A DNA stretch of 44,091 bases from an uncultured bacterium (lineage in GTDB: Bacteria; Verrucomicrobiota; Verrucomicrobiia; CAIQCK01): the NCBI GenBank assembly GCA_903870275.1, contig CAIQCK010000003.1:1-44091 (forward strand), written 5' to 3'. A program made the position numbers and the translations under genes. Below, one piece after another: positions 1 to 7,874 of this stretch; positions within the stretch are counted from its first letter, which is position 1; every line of letters starts with the position of its first letter. Below the pieces are notes generated by a model that had not been told where the DNA came from, did no database searches, and was given only the letters and a program-made list of their open reading frames with translations.

Positions 1-196
1 GCTCCACCGCCCGCAGGGCGCTCCTCCGCAAGAAGGGGGATTGACACAGAGAGTACGCTATCCAACAAACACGAAAGCCTGAGTCAATCACACCTGCCTA
101 CTCAGAGTCCCTCGGTGTCATTTATCCATGAGGCAACGGGTGAACAACCTGACACAGAATTAGCCCAAACAAACTGAGACGACCGCCTCTATTTGC

Positions 197-577
197 TCAA
201 TACGCCGCGACAACCTCGATTTCCACCTGAGCGCCCTTGGGCAGCGCGGCAACCTGGACGGTCGAGCGGGCGGGCGGGTTCGCCGGAAAACTTTTCGCGT
301 AAACTTCGTTCATCGCCGCGAAGTCGGCGAGGTTGACCATAAAGACGGTCGTTTTCACGACGCGGTCGAGGCCGAGTCCTTGCGAGACCAGCACGGCTTT
401 GATGTTCTCCAGCACGCGCGCCGATTGCTCCTGGATACCGCCGGGCACAATCTGGCCCGTGGCGGGGTCGAGTGGAATCTGGCCGGCGCAAAACAACAAA
501 TCTCCAACGCGGACGGCTTGCGAGTAGGGGCCGACGGCTTTCGGCGCCAAGTCTGTGGCGATGATTTGAGGTTTCAT
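197..577 (-). CDS. ridA: RidA family enamine/imine deaminase
   Basis: 126 aa, the normal size for the YjgF/YER057c/UK114 family. These proteins hydrolyse reactive enamine/imine intermediates released by PLP enzymes such as threonine dehydratase, and act as cytosolic trimers. Visible family features are the N-terminal VGPYSQAV block, the conserved Arg at residue 104 in PARSTVQVAALPKGAQVEIE, and the terminal Glu of that signature. The frame is open far upstream through larC in antisense, but homology begins only at MKPQIIATDL, so the start at 577 is chosen. It is divergent from larC across about 160 bp, where promoters for both should lie. RidA protects branched-chain amino-acid metabolism, but there is no operon link to the lysC-cimA genes 10 kb away. 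Confidence 0.93.
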   Translation of the reverse strand: MKPQIIATDLAPKAVGPYSQAVRVGDLLFCAGQIPLDPATGQIVPGGIQEQSARVLENIKAVLVSQGLGLDRVVKTTVFMVNLADFAAMNEVYAKSFPANPPARSTVQVAALPKGAQVEIEVVAAY

Positions 578-739
578 GCGTGCCCTTCTAGCAAGTCCGC
601 CGACGCCGGACAAGCGCAACCAGCGGCATTCCGCAGTTTTCGCGGTGGCCGCCCTGCTCGTCAAGATGTTCGAATGAAACCGTCCGCCGGCCAGCGAAAA
701 GTGGACAACAACGGCGAGCGGGATTAGTCTCGCGGCGGC

Positions 740-1954
740 ATGAAATGTCTCTACCTCGATTGCGTTGGCGGCATCAGCGGCGACATGCTGCTTGGCGCGT
801 TGATTGATCTCGGTCTCGACATCCGAATGCTCCGCCGCGAGCTGGCGAAGCTGAAGCTTGATGAGTTCGAAGTGTCGGCACGGCACGGCCAGCGGCAGGG
901 AATCACCGGAACCAAATTCGATGTCACCCTCCGCGAGCACGACTCCCATCATCACCACGGCCACGATCACGAGCATCACGGGCGGTCGTTTCACGACATC
1001 CAACGGCTCATCGAGACGTCCAAGCTTGCCGCCGAAGTGAAACGCCGGGCGATCGGCGCGTTCCGGCGGCTGGCGGTGGCCGAGGGAAAGATCCACGGCG
1101 TTGCCCCGGAGAAGGTTCACTTCCACGAAGTCGGCGCGGTGGACAGCATCGTGGATTTTGTCGGCGCATGCATCGGACTGCGCGCGCTGGGCGTCGAGCG
1201 CGTCGTTGCCTCCGCGCCGCTGAGGACGGGATTTGGTTTTGTGGATTGCGCGCACGGCCGGTTTCCCGTGCCGGGGCCGGCGACGGTGGAACTGCTGAAA
1301 GGCGTGCCCGTTTACGCCGGCGACGAGGAGGCGGAACTGATCACGCCGACGGGCGCGGCGCTGCTGCGGGAGTTTGCGACGGAATTCGGCCCGATGCCGG
1401 CGATGACGGTGAGCGTGATCGGCTACGGCCTCGGCTCGCGCGACCTGCCGAAGTCGCCGAACGTTCTGCGCGCGTTGCTCGGCGACGTCGGGGACAGCGA
1501 CGCGCGCGACTCGGACCGCGTGGCGGTGCTGGAGACCAACCTCGACGACGTCAACCCGCAGGTGTTGGGCGATGTGATGGACAAGGCGCTCTCCGCCGGC
1601 GCGCTCGATGTGTTTCACACGCCGATCCAGATGAAAAAGAACCGGCCGGGCGTGATGTTGAGCGTGTTGTGCGCGCCAGCCGATGCGGACCGGCTCTCCC
1701 GCCTGCTGCTGGAGAACACGACCGCCTTTGGCGTGCGGCACACCGAGGCGCAGCGGCTCAAGCTCGACCGCGAGATGGTCGTGGTGAAGACCGCGTTTGG
1801 CCGCGTCGAAGTGAAAATCGGACGGCTCGGCGGCAGGATTGTTTCGGCGTCGCCCGAGTTCGAATCCTGCAAGCGCGCGGCGACAAAAGCCAAGGTGCCG
1901 GTGCGCCGGGTGTTGACTGCGGCGCTGGCGGAAGCGGAGAAGCTGTATGATTGA
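740..1954 (+). CDS. larC: LarC nickel-insertion protein (nickel-pincer cofactor biosynthesis)
   Basis: 404 aa. It matches the LarC/TIGR00299 family: N-terminal LDCVGGISGDMLLGALIDLG, then FHEVGAVDSIVDFVG, a TPTGAALLREFA block, and LETNLDDVNPQ with MKKNRPG in the C-terminal half. In the lactate racemase system LarC is a CTP-dependent nickel insertase that completes the NPN cofactor prepared by LarB and LarE. A His-rich stretch around residues 67-83 (HDSHHHHGHDHEHHG) is the expected nickel-binding loop. LarB, LarE and LarA are not in the window, so the client enzyme is unknown. The stop overlaps the next start by 8 bp, so the two genes are translationally coupled. Confidence 0.93.
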   Translation: MKCLYLDCVGGISGDMLLGALIDLGLDIRMLRRELAKLKLDEFEVSARHGQRQGITGTKFDVTLREHDSHHHHGHDHEHHGRSFHDIQRLIETSKLAAEVKRRAIGAFRRLAVAEGKIHGVAPEKVHFHEVGAVDSIVDFVGACIGLRALGVERVVASAPLRTGFGFVDCAHGRFPVPGPATVELLKGVPVYAGDEEAELITPTGAALLREFATEFGPMPAMTVSVIGYGLGSRDLPKSPNVLRALLGDVGDSDARDSDRVAVLETNLDDVNPQVLGDVMDKALSAGALDVFHTPIQMKKNRPGVMLSVLCAPADADRLSRLLLENTTAFGVRHTEAQRLKLDREMVVVKTAFGRVEVKIGRLGGRIVSASPEFESCKRAATKAKVPVRRVLTAALAEAEKLYD

Positions 1955-2129
1955 CCAGGCATTGCTCAACATTCTCGCCTGTCCGAAGTGCAAGGCGGCG
2001 GTGAAACCGGAAGGCGACCGGCTGGTCTGTCAGAACGCCGCGTGCGGCCTGCGCTACCCGATCCGCAACAGCATCCCGATCATGTTGATTGACGAAGCCG
2101 AGAAACCCGGCGAACCGCGCAAGCCGTAG
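1947..2129 (+). CDS. Trm112-like small zinc-ribbon protein (UPF0434/YcaR type)
   Basis: 60 aa. It starts MIDQALLNILACPKCKAAV and continues with CQNAACGLRYPIRNSIPIMLIDEA, the hallmark pattern of the Trm112/YcaR family. The CPKC pair, followed by CQNAAC, suggests a zinc ribbon. In eukaryotes and archaea Trm112 activates methyltransferases; bacterial members are poorly characterised. The ATG lies inside the end of larC (8-bp overlap), so it is almost certainly co-transcribed with larC. Its family is clear, but its partner here is not. Confidence 0.88.
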   Translation: MIDQALLNILACPKCKAAVKPEGDRLVCQNAACGLRYPIRNSIPIMLIDEAEKPGEPRKP

Positions 2130-2135
2130 TCCACT

Positions 2136-3917
2136 TCACTTCGCCGCCGGCGGCGTCAGCCATAGTGTGTAACTGCGCGTTGTGCGGAGCGGCTCCCCAA
2201 ACGGAACCGACGCGGCTCCGGCTGCTTTCAAAAACTCGCCGCGTTTCTCCGTCGGGATGACACAAAACACCCGCCGCCCCTGCCGCGTCCAATCCCAAAT
2301 CTGCTCCACGCTCTGCAGCAAACGATCCGGCGGCGGATGCTGCATTCCCTCCGGCGATTCGCCGAGCCGCGGCTTCGAGATCAGCCGGCGCGAGTAAAAA
2401 CAAATGCCGTGACCGCGGTCGTTGGTCATCACAAACGCCACCATGTCGTCCGGCCTGGCGTGCGCGCGCAACGCGACGCCGATCGTCCGGAAGCTGTAGT
2501 TGGTTTCCATCAGGTCTTCGAAGTTCGCCAGCGCGCTCATCGCCGCGATCAGGAACACCGGCAGCACGACGACTCCCACGCCCAGCAATCGCATCGCCGA
2601 GCGCCGCGCCCAAAACACCGCCAGTAGCAGCACCGCCGCGGCCGCCCCGCCGACGACCGGCCAGATCCAAGCGTAGTCGGGCTGCGCCGGGCCGAGCTTG
2701 CGATAGAGCCAATACCACAAGCACACCGGCACCAGCGCCGTGAAGATCACACTGCTCCACGCCGCCACCCGACGCCAGACGCCGGGTGCCGGCTGCTCCG
2801 CCGCCGCGAGCATCTCATCCCAAAACCGTGCCGCCAACAATCCCATCGGCACAATGACCGGCAGGATATAGGTGCCCAGTTTTGTCCGGCTCATGCTAAA
2901 AAACACCAGTCCCGTCAAAATCCAGATCACCAGAAACACACGGCGCGCGCGCGTCTGCGGCGACTGCGTTTCCCCACGCCAGCGCCAGCCCGCCGTCAAC
3001 GCGCAGAGCGTCCACGGCAGCGCGCCGACGACCACCAGCACGAGGTAAAACCAGATCGGTTGCGGATGGCCCTGCGCGTCTTTGAAGTAATGGCCCGCCA
3101 CCTGTTGGCCGAGGAAGAACCACCACAAATCAAACCGGATGCACGCTTGCAAATACCATCCCAGTCCCACCACCGCAAACAGCGGCAGTCCCCACAGCCA
3201 GCCGATATCCAGCAACCGCCGCGGTTGGCGCAACACGACGAGTGTCACGACGATCACCAGCAACGGCACCGCCACGCCGACCGGGCCTTTCGTCATCATG
3301 GCGCAGGACAACGCCAGCCAGAACCAAATCAACGCCCGCCGTCCGCCGCCCTCGAACCAAAACCAGAACGCCGCCAGCGCCGAGGTCATGAAGAACGTCA
3401 GGATCATGTCCGTCGTGATGAGCCGGCCGACGACAAAAAACATCAAGCTCGTCGGCAGCATCACACCCGCCAGTGCGGCCCAGCGCTCACCGCCCATCTG
3501 CCGCGCCATCGCCATCGCCACCAGCACCGCGCCGAGCGCCGCCAGCGCCGCCGGCATGCGCGCGCCCCACTCGTTGAGGCCAACCAAACTCATCGTCGCG
3601 CACGTAAGCCAGTTGGTAAGCGGCGGTTTGCTGTAGTAAGGCTCGCCATCGAGCGTCGCCTCCAGCCAAGCCATCGGGCCCGTCGGCGACCGATGGATTG
3701 TGGGTGTAGAGGATTCCGGCTGAGGCGGCGTCTGCAACCGCGCCAGCATCTCGCGCGCTTCCTCCGCGTAGCGCCCCTCGTCCGGCTCGTTCAGTCCGCG
3801 CACACCGAGGCCAGCAAAGAGAACGATGGCCGCGTAAACAACAGCGAGCATCATGAGCAGCCGCAACTCCTGCGATGGCGCGGATGGACCGCCCGTATTG
3901 TCAGTCGAACTTTGCAT
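2136..3917 (-). CDS. ArnT/PMT-like glycosyltransferase family 39 membrane protein
   Basis: 593 aa, polytopic. After a short cytoplasmic N-terminus and one hydrophobic segment comes EPDEGRYAE (residues 44-52). This is the first-periplasmic-loop motif of ArnT-like GT-C enzymes, in which an acidic residue is catalytic. It is followed by YSKPPLTNWL (about 95-104) and some ten further hydrophobic segments, ending in a soluble domain of about 150 residues. The family moves sugars from polyprenyl-phosphate donors onto lipid A, proteins or other periplasmic acceptors; the acceptor cannot be read from the sequence. The gene ends 6 bp from the convergent Trm112-like gene. It lies 130 bp downstream of valS, with a hairpin in between, and is probably its own transcription unit. 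Confidence 0.86.
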   Translation of the reverse strand: MQSSTDNTGGPSAPSQELRLLMMLAVVYAAIVLFAGLGVRGLNEPDEGRYAEEAREMLARLQTPPQPESSTPTIHRSPTGPMAWLEATLDGEPYYSKPPLTNWLTCATMSLVGLNEWGARMPAALAALGAVLVAMAMARQMGGERWAALAGVMLPTSLMFFVVGRLITTDMILTFFMTSALAAFWFWFEGGGRRALIWFWLALSCAMMTKGPVGVAVPLLVIVVTLVVLRQPRRLLDIGWLWGLPLFAVVGLGWYLQACIRFDLWWFFLGQQVAGHYFKDAQGHPQPIWFYLVLVVVGALPWTLCALTAGWRWRGETQSPQTRARRVFLVIWILTGLVFFSMSRTKLGTYILPVIVPMGLLAARFWDEMLAAAEQPAPGVWRRVAAWSSVIFTALVPVCLWYWLYRKLGPAQPDYAWIWPVVGGAAAAVLLLAVFWARRSAMRLLGVGVVVLPVFLIAAMSALANFEDLMETNYSFRTIGVALRAHARPDDMVAFVMTNDRGHGICFYSRRLISKPRLGESPEGMQHPPPDRLLQSVEQIWDWTRQGRRVFCVIPTEKRGEFLKAAGAASVPFGEPLRTTRSYTLWLTPPAAK

Positions 3918-3996
3918 GCACTGAAAACAATATTCCGATACGAAACCAGCCGGAGTTAGTCGACCGGCACAGTCGCATCGCCACTAGTGCTACCAC

Positions 3997-4018
3997 GCGT
4001 GAGCTTCCAAGCTCACGC
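3997..4018. repeat. Perfect 10-bp-arm hairpin between valS and the GT39 gene
   Basis: The arms GCGTGAGCTT and AAGCTCACGC are separated by only two bases. There is no T-tract on either side, so it is not a standard intrinsic terminator, though it lies just past the valS stop and could stabilise or end that transcript. Its compact shape resembles the other short dispersed palindromes in this window. Confidence 0.6.
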
Positions 4019-4046
4019 CGTTCTTCGCGTGCGCCGTCTGTTGAAA

Positions 4047-6842
4047 TCAACTGAGCAGCTTCTGCAATTCCGTCTGCTGGCGCGAAAATTCCTCACGCTT
4101 CGCGCGTTGTTGAGCCACGACGGCGGGCGGCGCTTTGGCGACGAAATCCTGATTGGACAGTTTGCGATCAATCGCTTCCATTTCCTTCGCCAGTTTCACA
4201 AGCTGCGCCTCGACCCGTTTCCGTTCGGCGGCGGGATCCACCAAACCCTCCAGTGGCATGAAGATGGAGCCGAGTTCGGCGACGGCGGCGGGCGTGCCGG
4301 ACGACGATTGGAAGTCCGCGCCAACAAACTCGATCTGCTCGGCATTGAGCAGGATGCGAAGCGTCGGCAATTCCTGCTGCAATCGCCCGGCGATCTCGGG
4401 CGTCTTGGCCTGGACCTTGAAGTTGGCCTTCTTGTTGGGCGCGATTTTCTTTTCGGCGCGCAGATTGCGGCCCGCGACGATGAGCGCGTATTTTTTCGAC
4501 ACCCAATCCACCACCGACGCGTCACCGATGCCGGTCGGCTTGGGCCATTCGGCAAACTGGATGGTGAAATCTGGAGTTTGAGATTTCAAATTTGAAATCT
4601 CAGAAAAACCGAGGTCGTGCCAGAGTTCCTCGGTGATGAACGGCGCAAACGGATGCAGCAGCCGCAGCACGTTGGAGAGCACGGTGTCCATCACGGCACA
4701 GGCGTTGGCCTTGAGCGCGGCGTCGGTGCCTTGCAGCGCGGACTTCGAGACTTCGAGATACCAGTCGCAGTATTCGCCCCAGAAGAAAGCGTAGAGCGCC
4801 TGCGCGGCCTGGTTGAACTCGAAGCGGTCGAGCGCGCCGCTCACCTCGCGGATGCAATCGTCGAGCTTGGCGAGAACGAAGTGGTCGTCGGATGAAAGCA
4901 GTTCGCGTTTCACCGGGCCGCTTGCGACGCCTTGCATCTGGCGCAACCGCGAGGCATTCCAGAGCTTGTTACAGAAGTTGCGGCCAATCTCCATCCGCTC
5001 CTCGGCGAACAGGATGTCCGCGCCTTGCGGCGCGATGAGCATCAGGCCGAAACGCAGGCCGTCGGCGCCGTATTTGGCGATGAGATCGAGCGGGTCGGGC
5101 GAGTTGCCGAGGCTCTTGGACATCTTGCGGCCGAGCGCGTCGCGAATGATGCCGGTGAAATAGACGTTCGTGAACGGCTTCTCGCCCATGAACTCGTAGC
5201 CCGCCATGATCATGCGCGCGACCCAGAAGAAGATGATGTCCGGGCCGGTCACGAGATCGGTGGTCGGGTAGAACTTCTTCAGCGTCGCCGACTGTTCCTC
5301 CGGCCAGCTTCCCATCGTCGCGAACGGCCACAGCCACGACGACGCCCACGTATCGAGCACGCAGGGGTCTTGCTCCCAAAATTCCCCTCCTGTAGGACCG
5401 GTCTTACGAAACTCCATGAGATGCGGATCATCTTCGGGAGGATCTTGGGGACGCTCAATTTGAACTTTGATGTGCTCAGACCAACCATGACTCTCGATAA
5501 AGTCTTTGTCGATCTGCTCCAATCCTTCTGGAGCTATGAGCGAGAACCGCGCCAACGGGTCATACCACACCGGAATCCGATGCCCCCACCAAAGCTGGCG
5601 GCTGATGGCCCAATCGCGGATGTTGCCGAGCCAGTGCGTGTAGGTCTTCGACCAACGCTCCGGGTAAAACTTGATGTCGCCCTGCTCCACCGCGGCGAGC
5701 GATTTCTCCACCTGCGGATATTTTAGGAACCATTGCTCGCTCACGCGCGGTTCGATCGGCACGTCGGCGCGTTCGCTGTAACCGACGTTGTGCATGTAGG
5801 GCTCGGTCTTCAGCAGCAGGCCGTCGAGCCGCAGCTTCTCCACCACGGCCTCGCGGCACTCCAACCGGTCCATCTCCTCGAAATCCTCGCCGGCCGTCTC
5901 GGTCATCTTTCCGTCGGGACCGATGACCACCGTCAACGGCAGGTTGTGGCGCTGGGCCATCTCGTAGTCGGCGGGGTCGTGCGCGGGCGTCACCTTCACG
6001 CAACCGGTGCCGAACTTCGGGTCCACCAACGGGTCGGCAATGACCGGAATCTGCCTGTTCTGAATCGGCAGCAGGACTTTGCGGCCGACGAGCTTCTTGT
6101 AGCGTTCGTCGTTCGGATGCACCGCCACGGCCTCGTCGCCCAGCATCGTCTCGGGGCGCGTCGTGGCGACCACGAGGAACTCGGTCTTGCTCGGCTGGCC
6201 GTCGGCCGCCACGAGCGGATACTTGAAGTGCCAGAGTTCGCCCTGCACTTCCTTCATGATGACTTCTTCGTCGCTGAGCGTGGTCTGCGAAACCGGGCAC
6301 CAGTTGACCATGCGCTTGCCGCGATAGATCAGGCCCTTCTTGTAAAGTGCAACGAAGGCGTGGAGCACGGACTTGCTGTAGCCCTCGTCCATCGTGAACC
6401 GCTCGCGCGTCCAATCGCACGAGCAGCCGAGTTTCTTGAGCTGCTGGATGATGATGCCGCCGTGCTTCTCCTTCCACTCCCAGATTTTGGCGACCAGCTT
6501 TTCGCGGCCGAGATCGTTGCGGTGCCTGATGACACCCTGCTTGCGGAGCGTCCGCTCGACGACGGTCTGTGTGGCGATGCCGGCGTGGTCGGTGCCGGGT
6601 AGCCAAAGCACCTCACAACCCTGCATGCGCTTGCGGCGGCAGAGGATGTCCTGGAGGGTATTGTTCAGCACGTGGCCCATCGTCAGCACGCCGGTGACGT
6701 TCGGCGGCGGGATGACGATGCAATAAGGCGGCTTGGCCGAATTCGGGTCCGCCGTAAAGTGGCCCTTTTTCAGCCAGTCTTGATACCACTTATCCTCGAC
6801 CAGTTTTGCTTCGTATGCCTTTGGAATGTCCGTGCTGCTCAT
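4047..6842 (-). CDS. valS: Valyl-tRNA synthetase
   Basis: 931 aa. Class I synthetase that charges tRNA-Val in the cytoplasm. Visible features: PPPNVTGVLTMGHVLNNTLQD (HIGH region), the LPGTDHAGIATQ block, the editing domain with TTRPETMLGDEAVAVHP, KMSKSLGNSPDPLD (KMSKS loop), the anticodon-binding domain, and a C-terminal coiled coil (LVKLAKEMEAIDRKLSNQDFVAKAPP). The frame is open 41 codons further upstream, but that extension is Cys/Pro-rich and unlike the family; MSSTDIPKAYEAK at 6842 is the natural start. One oddity: residues about 745-760 (EISNLKSQTPDF) are encoded by a 24-bp perfect palindrome and its flank, an apparent in-frame insertion between the LWHDLGF and IQFAEWPKP blocks. Confidence 0.97.
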   Translation of the reverse strand: MSSTDIPKAYEAKLVEDKWYQDWLKKGHFTADPNSAKPPYCIVIPPPNVTGVLTMGHVLNNTLQDILCRRKRMQGCEVLWLPGTDHAGIATQTVVERTLRKQGVIRHRNDLGREKLVAKIWEWKEKHGGIIIQQLKKLGCSCDWTRERFTMDEGYSKSVLHAFVALYKKGLIYRGKRMVNWCPVSQTTLSDEEVIMKEVQGELWHFKYPLVAADGQPSKTEFLVVATTRPETMLGDEAVAVHPNDERYKKLVGRKVLLPIQNRQIPVIADPLVDPKFGTGCVKVTPAHDPADYEMAQRHNLPLTVVIGPDGKMTETAGEDFEEMDRLECREAVVEKLRLDGLLLKTEPYMHNVGYSERADVPIEPRVSEQWFLKYPQVEKSLAAVEQGDIKFYPERWSKTYTHWLGNIRDWAISRQLWWGHRIPVWYDPLARFSLIAPEGLEQIDKDFIESHGWSEHIKVQIERPQDPPEDDPHLMEFRKTGPTGGEFWEQDPCVLDTWASSWLWPFATMGSWPEEQSATLKKFYPTTDLVTGPDIIFFWVARMIMAGYEFMGEKPFTNVYFTGIIRDALGRKMSKSLGNSPDPLDLIAKYGADGLRFGLMLIAPQGADILFAEERMEIGRNFCNKLWNASRLRQMQGVASGPVKRELLSSDDHFVLAKLDDCIREVSGALDRFEFNQAAQALYAFFWGEYCDWYLEVSKSALQGTDAALKANACAVMDTVLSNVLRLLHPFAPFITEELWHDLGFSEISNLKSQTPDFTIQFAEWPKPTGIGDASVVDWVSKKYALIVAGRNLRAEKKIAPNKKANFKVQAKTPEIAGRLQQELPTLRILLNAEQIEFVGADFQSSSGTPAAVAELGSIFMPLEGLVDPAAERKRVEAQLVKLAKEMEAIDRKLSNQDFVAKAPPAVVAQQRAKREEFSRQQTELQKLLS
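4579..4602. repeat. 24-bp perfect palindrome inside valS
   Basis: The sequence is self-complementary over 24 bp and centred on AAATTT, with half-site GAGATTTCAAA. It is AT-rich within a GC-rich gene and stays in frame, coding for about eight residues (EISNLKSQ) near residue 750 of ValRS. Its composition differs sharply from the surrounding codons, which suggests an inserted palindromic element rather than native coding sequence. Confidence 0.85.
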
Positions 6843-7035
6843 TTTGCCAATAATAGCGGGACAACGCGGAGGGAACGCAAGCACCGTTTGCGCGGCGCAG
6901 GCCGGCGGGACGCATCCGCACGCACGCACCCGAACAATCGGCCCCCGTTGCACAGACTGCCCCACTCTGCCGAACTTCGATTCCGGATTTCAACGGGCTT
7001 GGAATTGTGCGGTTGTGTCATACGGGTCAGCTCGA

Positions 7036-7075
7036 GTCGGATTTGGTCGGATTCAGTCGGATCGAGCCAGATTGG
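7036..7075. repeat. Decanucleotide array, GTCGGATTNN type (copy 1)
   Basis: Four 10-nt units in register: GTCGGATTTG, GTCGGATTCA, GTCGGATCGA and the diverged GCCAGATTGG. The same unit recurs at 7402-7451. The period matches one helical turn of DNA. No function is assigned. Confidence 0.75.
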
Positions 7076-7153
7076 AATCGTGCATTTGCAATATAGCGTC
7101 CCGTTTCCATCCGGTTTGGGGTCATGCGGTTGTAAAAAAATAATAGTCGAAAT

Positions 7154-7193
7154 CACTTTGACCCACTTTGACCCACTTTGACCAGGTTTGACC
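7154..7193. repeat. Decanucleotide array, CACTTTGACC type
   Basis: Three identical CACTTTGACC units in tandem, followed by the variant AGGTTTGACC, all in the same 10-nt register. The unit is unrelated in sequence to the GTCGGATT arrays on either side but has the same period. Confidence 0.85.
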
Positions 7194-7284
7194 GGGGATT
7201 GGCCAAACCGTGCTGAACCCGATGGCCGCGCAACTCCGGCTGCTTGCTTCGGCGTCATGGGCCTCCAAACGTAGCTGCCGACGC

Positions 7285-7308
7285 GTAGCCGACGACGTGA
7301 GGAGGCGG
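7285..7308. repeat. Half copy of the GTAGCCGCCGACGTAAGG repeat
   Basis: 24 nt that match, with two differences, the left arm of the inverted repeats at 40346-40370 and 41459-41483. Here no inverted partner is present, so this is a degenerate single arm. A partly similar GTAGCTGCCGAC precedes it at 7271. Confidence 0.7.
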
Positions 7309-7401
7309 GGAATTGAACGTCCCCTTGTGCCGCGCATGGGATGTTTTGGCCCCGCCATGCTCACTGCAATCACATTTCCCATGGCTTCGCTTTCTCCTAC
7401 G

Positions 7402-7451
7402 GTCGGATTCAGTCGGATTCAGTCGGATCAGGTCGGATTGGGTTGAATCGA
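7402..7451. repeat. Decanucleotide array, GTCGGATTCA type (copy 2)
   Basis: Five units with a strict 10-nt period: GTCGGATTCA twice, then GTCGGATCAG, GTCGGATTGG and the diverged GTTGAATCGA. It has the same unit and direction as the array at 7036-7075, about 370 bp away. Confidence 0.8.
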
Positions 7452-7672
7452 ACCGGACTGCCGCGCGATCTTGTCGTTGCATGTCATGGATATCTCCCAT
7501 GAATTCGTAGTGTCCTCATTTGAGAATTATTCCTTCGTCGCCGTTGGTATCTCGGCTTCAGCCGGTCCGATTCCCAAGTCAGACCGCCTAAAGGCGGGAC
7601 ACCAACGACGGACACACTGCGTTCAAAAGAACTGGCTTAGCAATGGCACGACGGGATTTTTGGACAAGAAAA

Positions 7673-7777
7673 TTCACTGCGCTAGCGCAGTGAAAAACCA
7701 GCCACAAACGCATGATTTTCGGATGCGAAAACATGCGTTTTCCAATGGACTGCGCTAGCGCAGCGATAGCGCAGTCC
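7673..7777. repeat. Cluster of nested palindromes with the core ACTGCGCTAGCGCAGT
   Basis: Three dyads in 105 bp. 7673-7694 is a perfect 22-bp palindrome centred on GCTAGC. 7706-7714 and 7732-7740 (AAACGCATG/CATGCGTTT) form a hairpin with a 17-nt loop. 7747-7756 and 7768-7777 (GGACTGCGCT/AGCGCAGTCC) form a second hairpin whose left part repeats the GCGCTAGCGC core. The block ends 97 bp before the glycoside hydrolase start. It may be a structured RNA, a mobile palindromic element or a protein-binding site. Confidence 0.75.
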
Positions 7778-7874
7778 TCGAAAAGGTCTATTCCGGAGAA
7801 AAAACGGCACCCGCACCGCAATTTGCGTCAAACCGCGCTCGCCCTCGCCGGCCTGCGGCGCTAATCTTCGCCGC

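Larger units (their letters stand above)
6843..7874. other. 1-kb non-coding divergent region rich in short repeats
   Basis: It lies between the starts of valS (minus) and the glycoside hydrolase gene (plus). Frames here are short and lack protein-like composition. In order it holds a 10-nt periodic array (7036-7075), a second array of another 10-mer (7154-7193), a degenerate half copy of the repeat seen again near 40.3 and 41.5 kb (7285-7308), a third array (7402-7451), a CCGCC/GGCGG hairpin (7584-7597), and a compact set of palindromes (7673-7777). Promoters for both flanking genes must lie here, but I could not place them with confidence. Confidence 0.7.

Noticed and set aside
1..196. A gene or RNA at the left window edge
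   Set aside because: No frame with protein-like composition, no tRNA or rRNA motif; I see nothing assignable here.
578..1993. Long upstream extension of the RidA frame on the minus strand
   Set aside because: It is antisense to larC, with composition unlike a protein and no family likeness; RidA homology starts at MKPQIIATDL.
3997..4018. Intrinsic terminator of valS
   Set aside because: A strong hairpin but no T-run on either strand, so kept only as a repeat.
7301..7330. tRNA-like T-arm (GGGGAATTGAACGTCCCC)
   Set aside because: The stem is present, but no anticodon or D arm follows on the strand where it would be needed; the sequence belongs to the repeat at 7285.
7036..7451. CRISPR array
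   Set aside because: Units are 10 nt with no spacers, and no cas genes are in the window.
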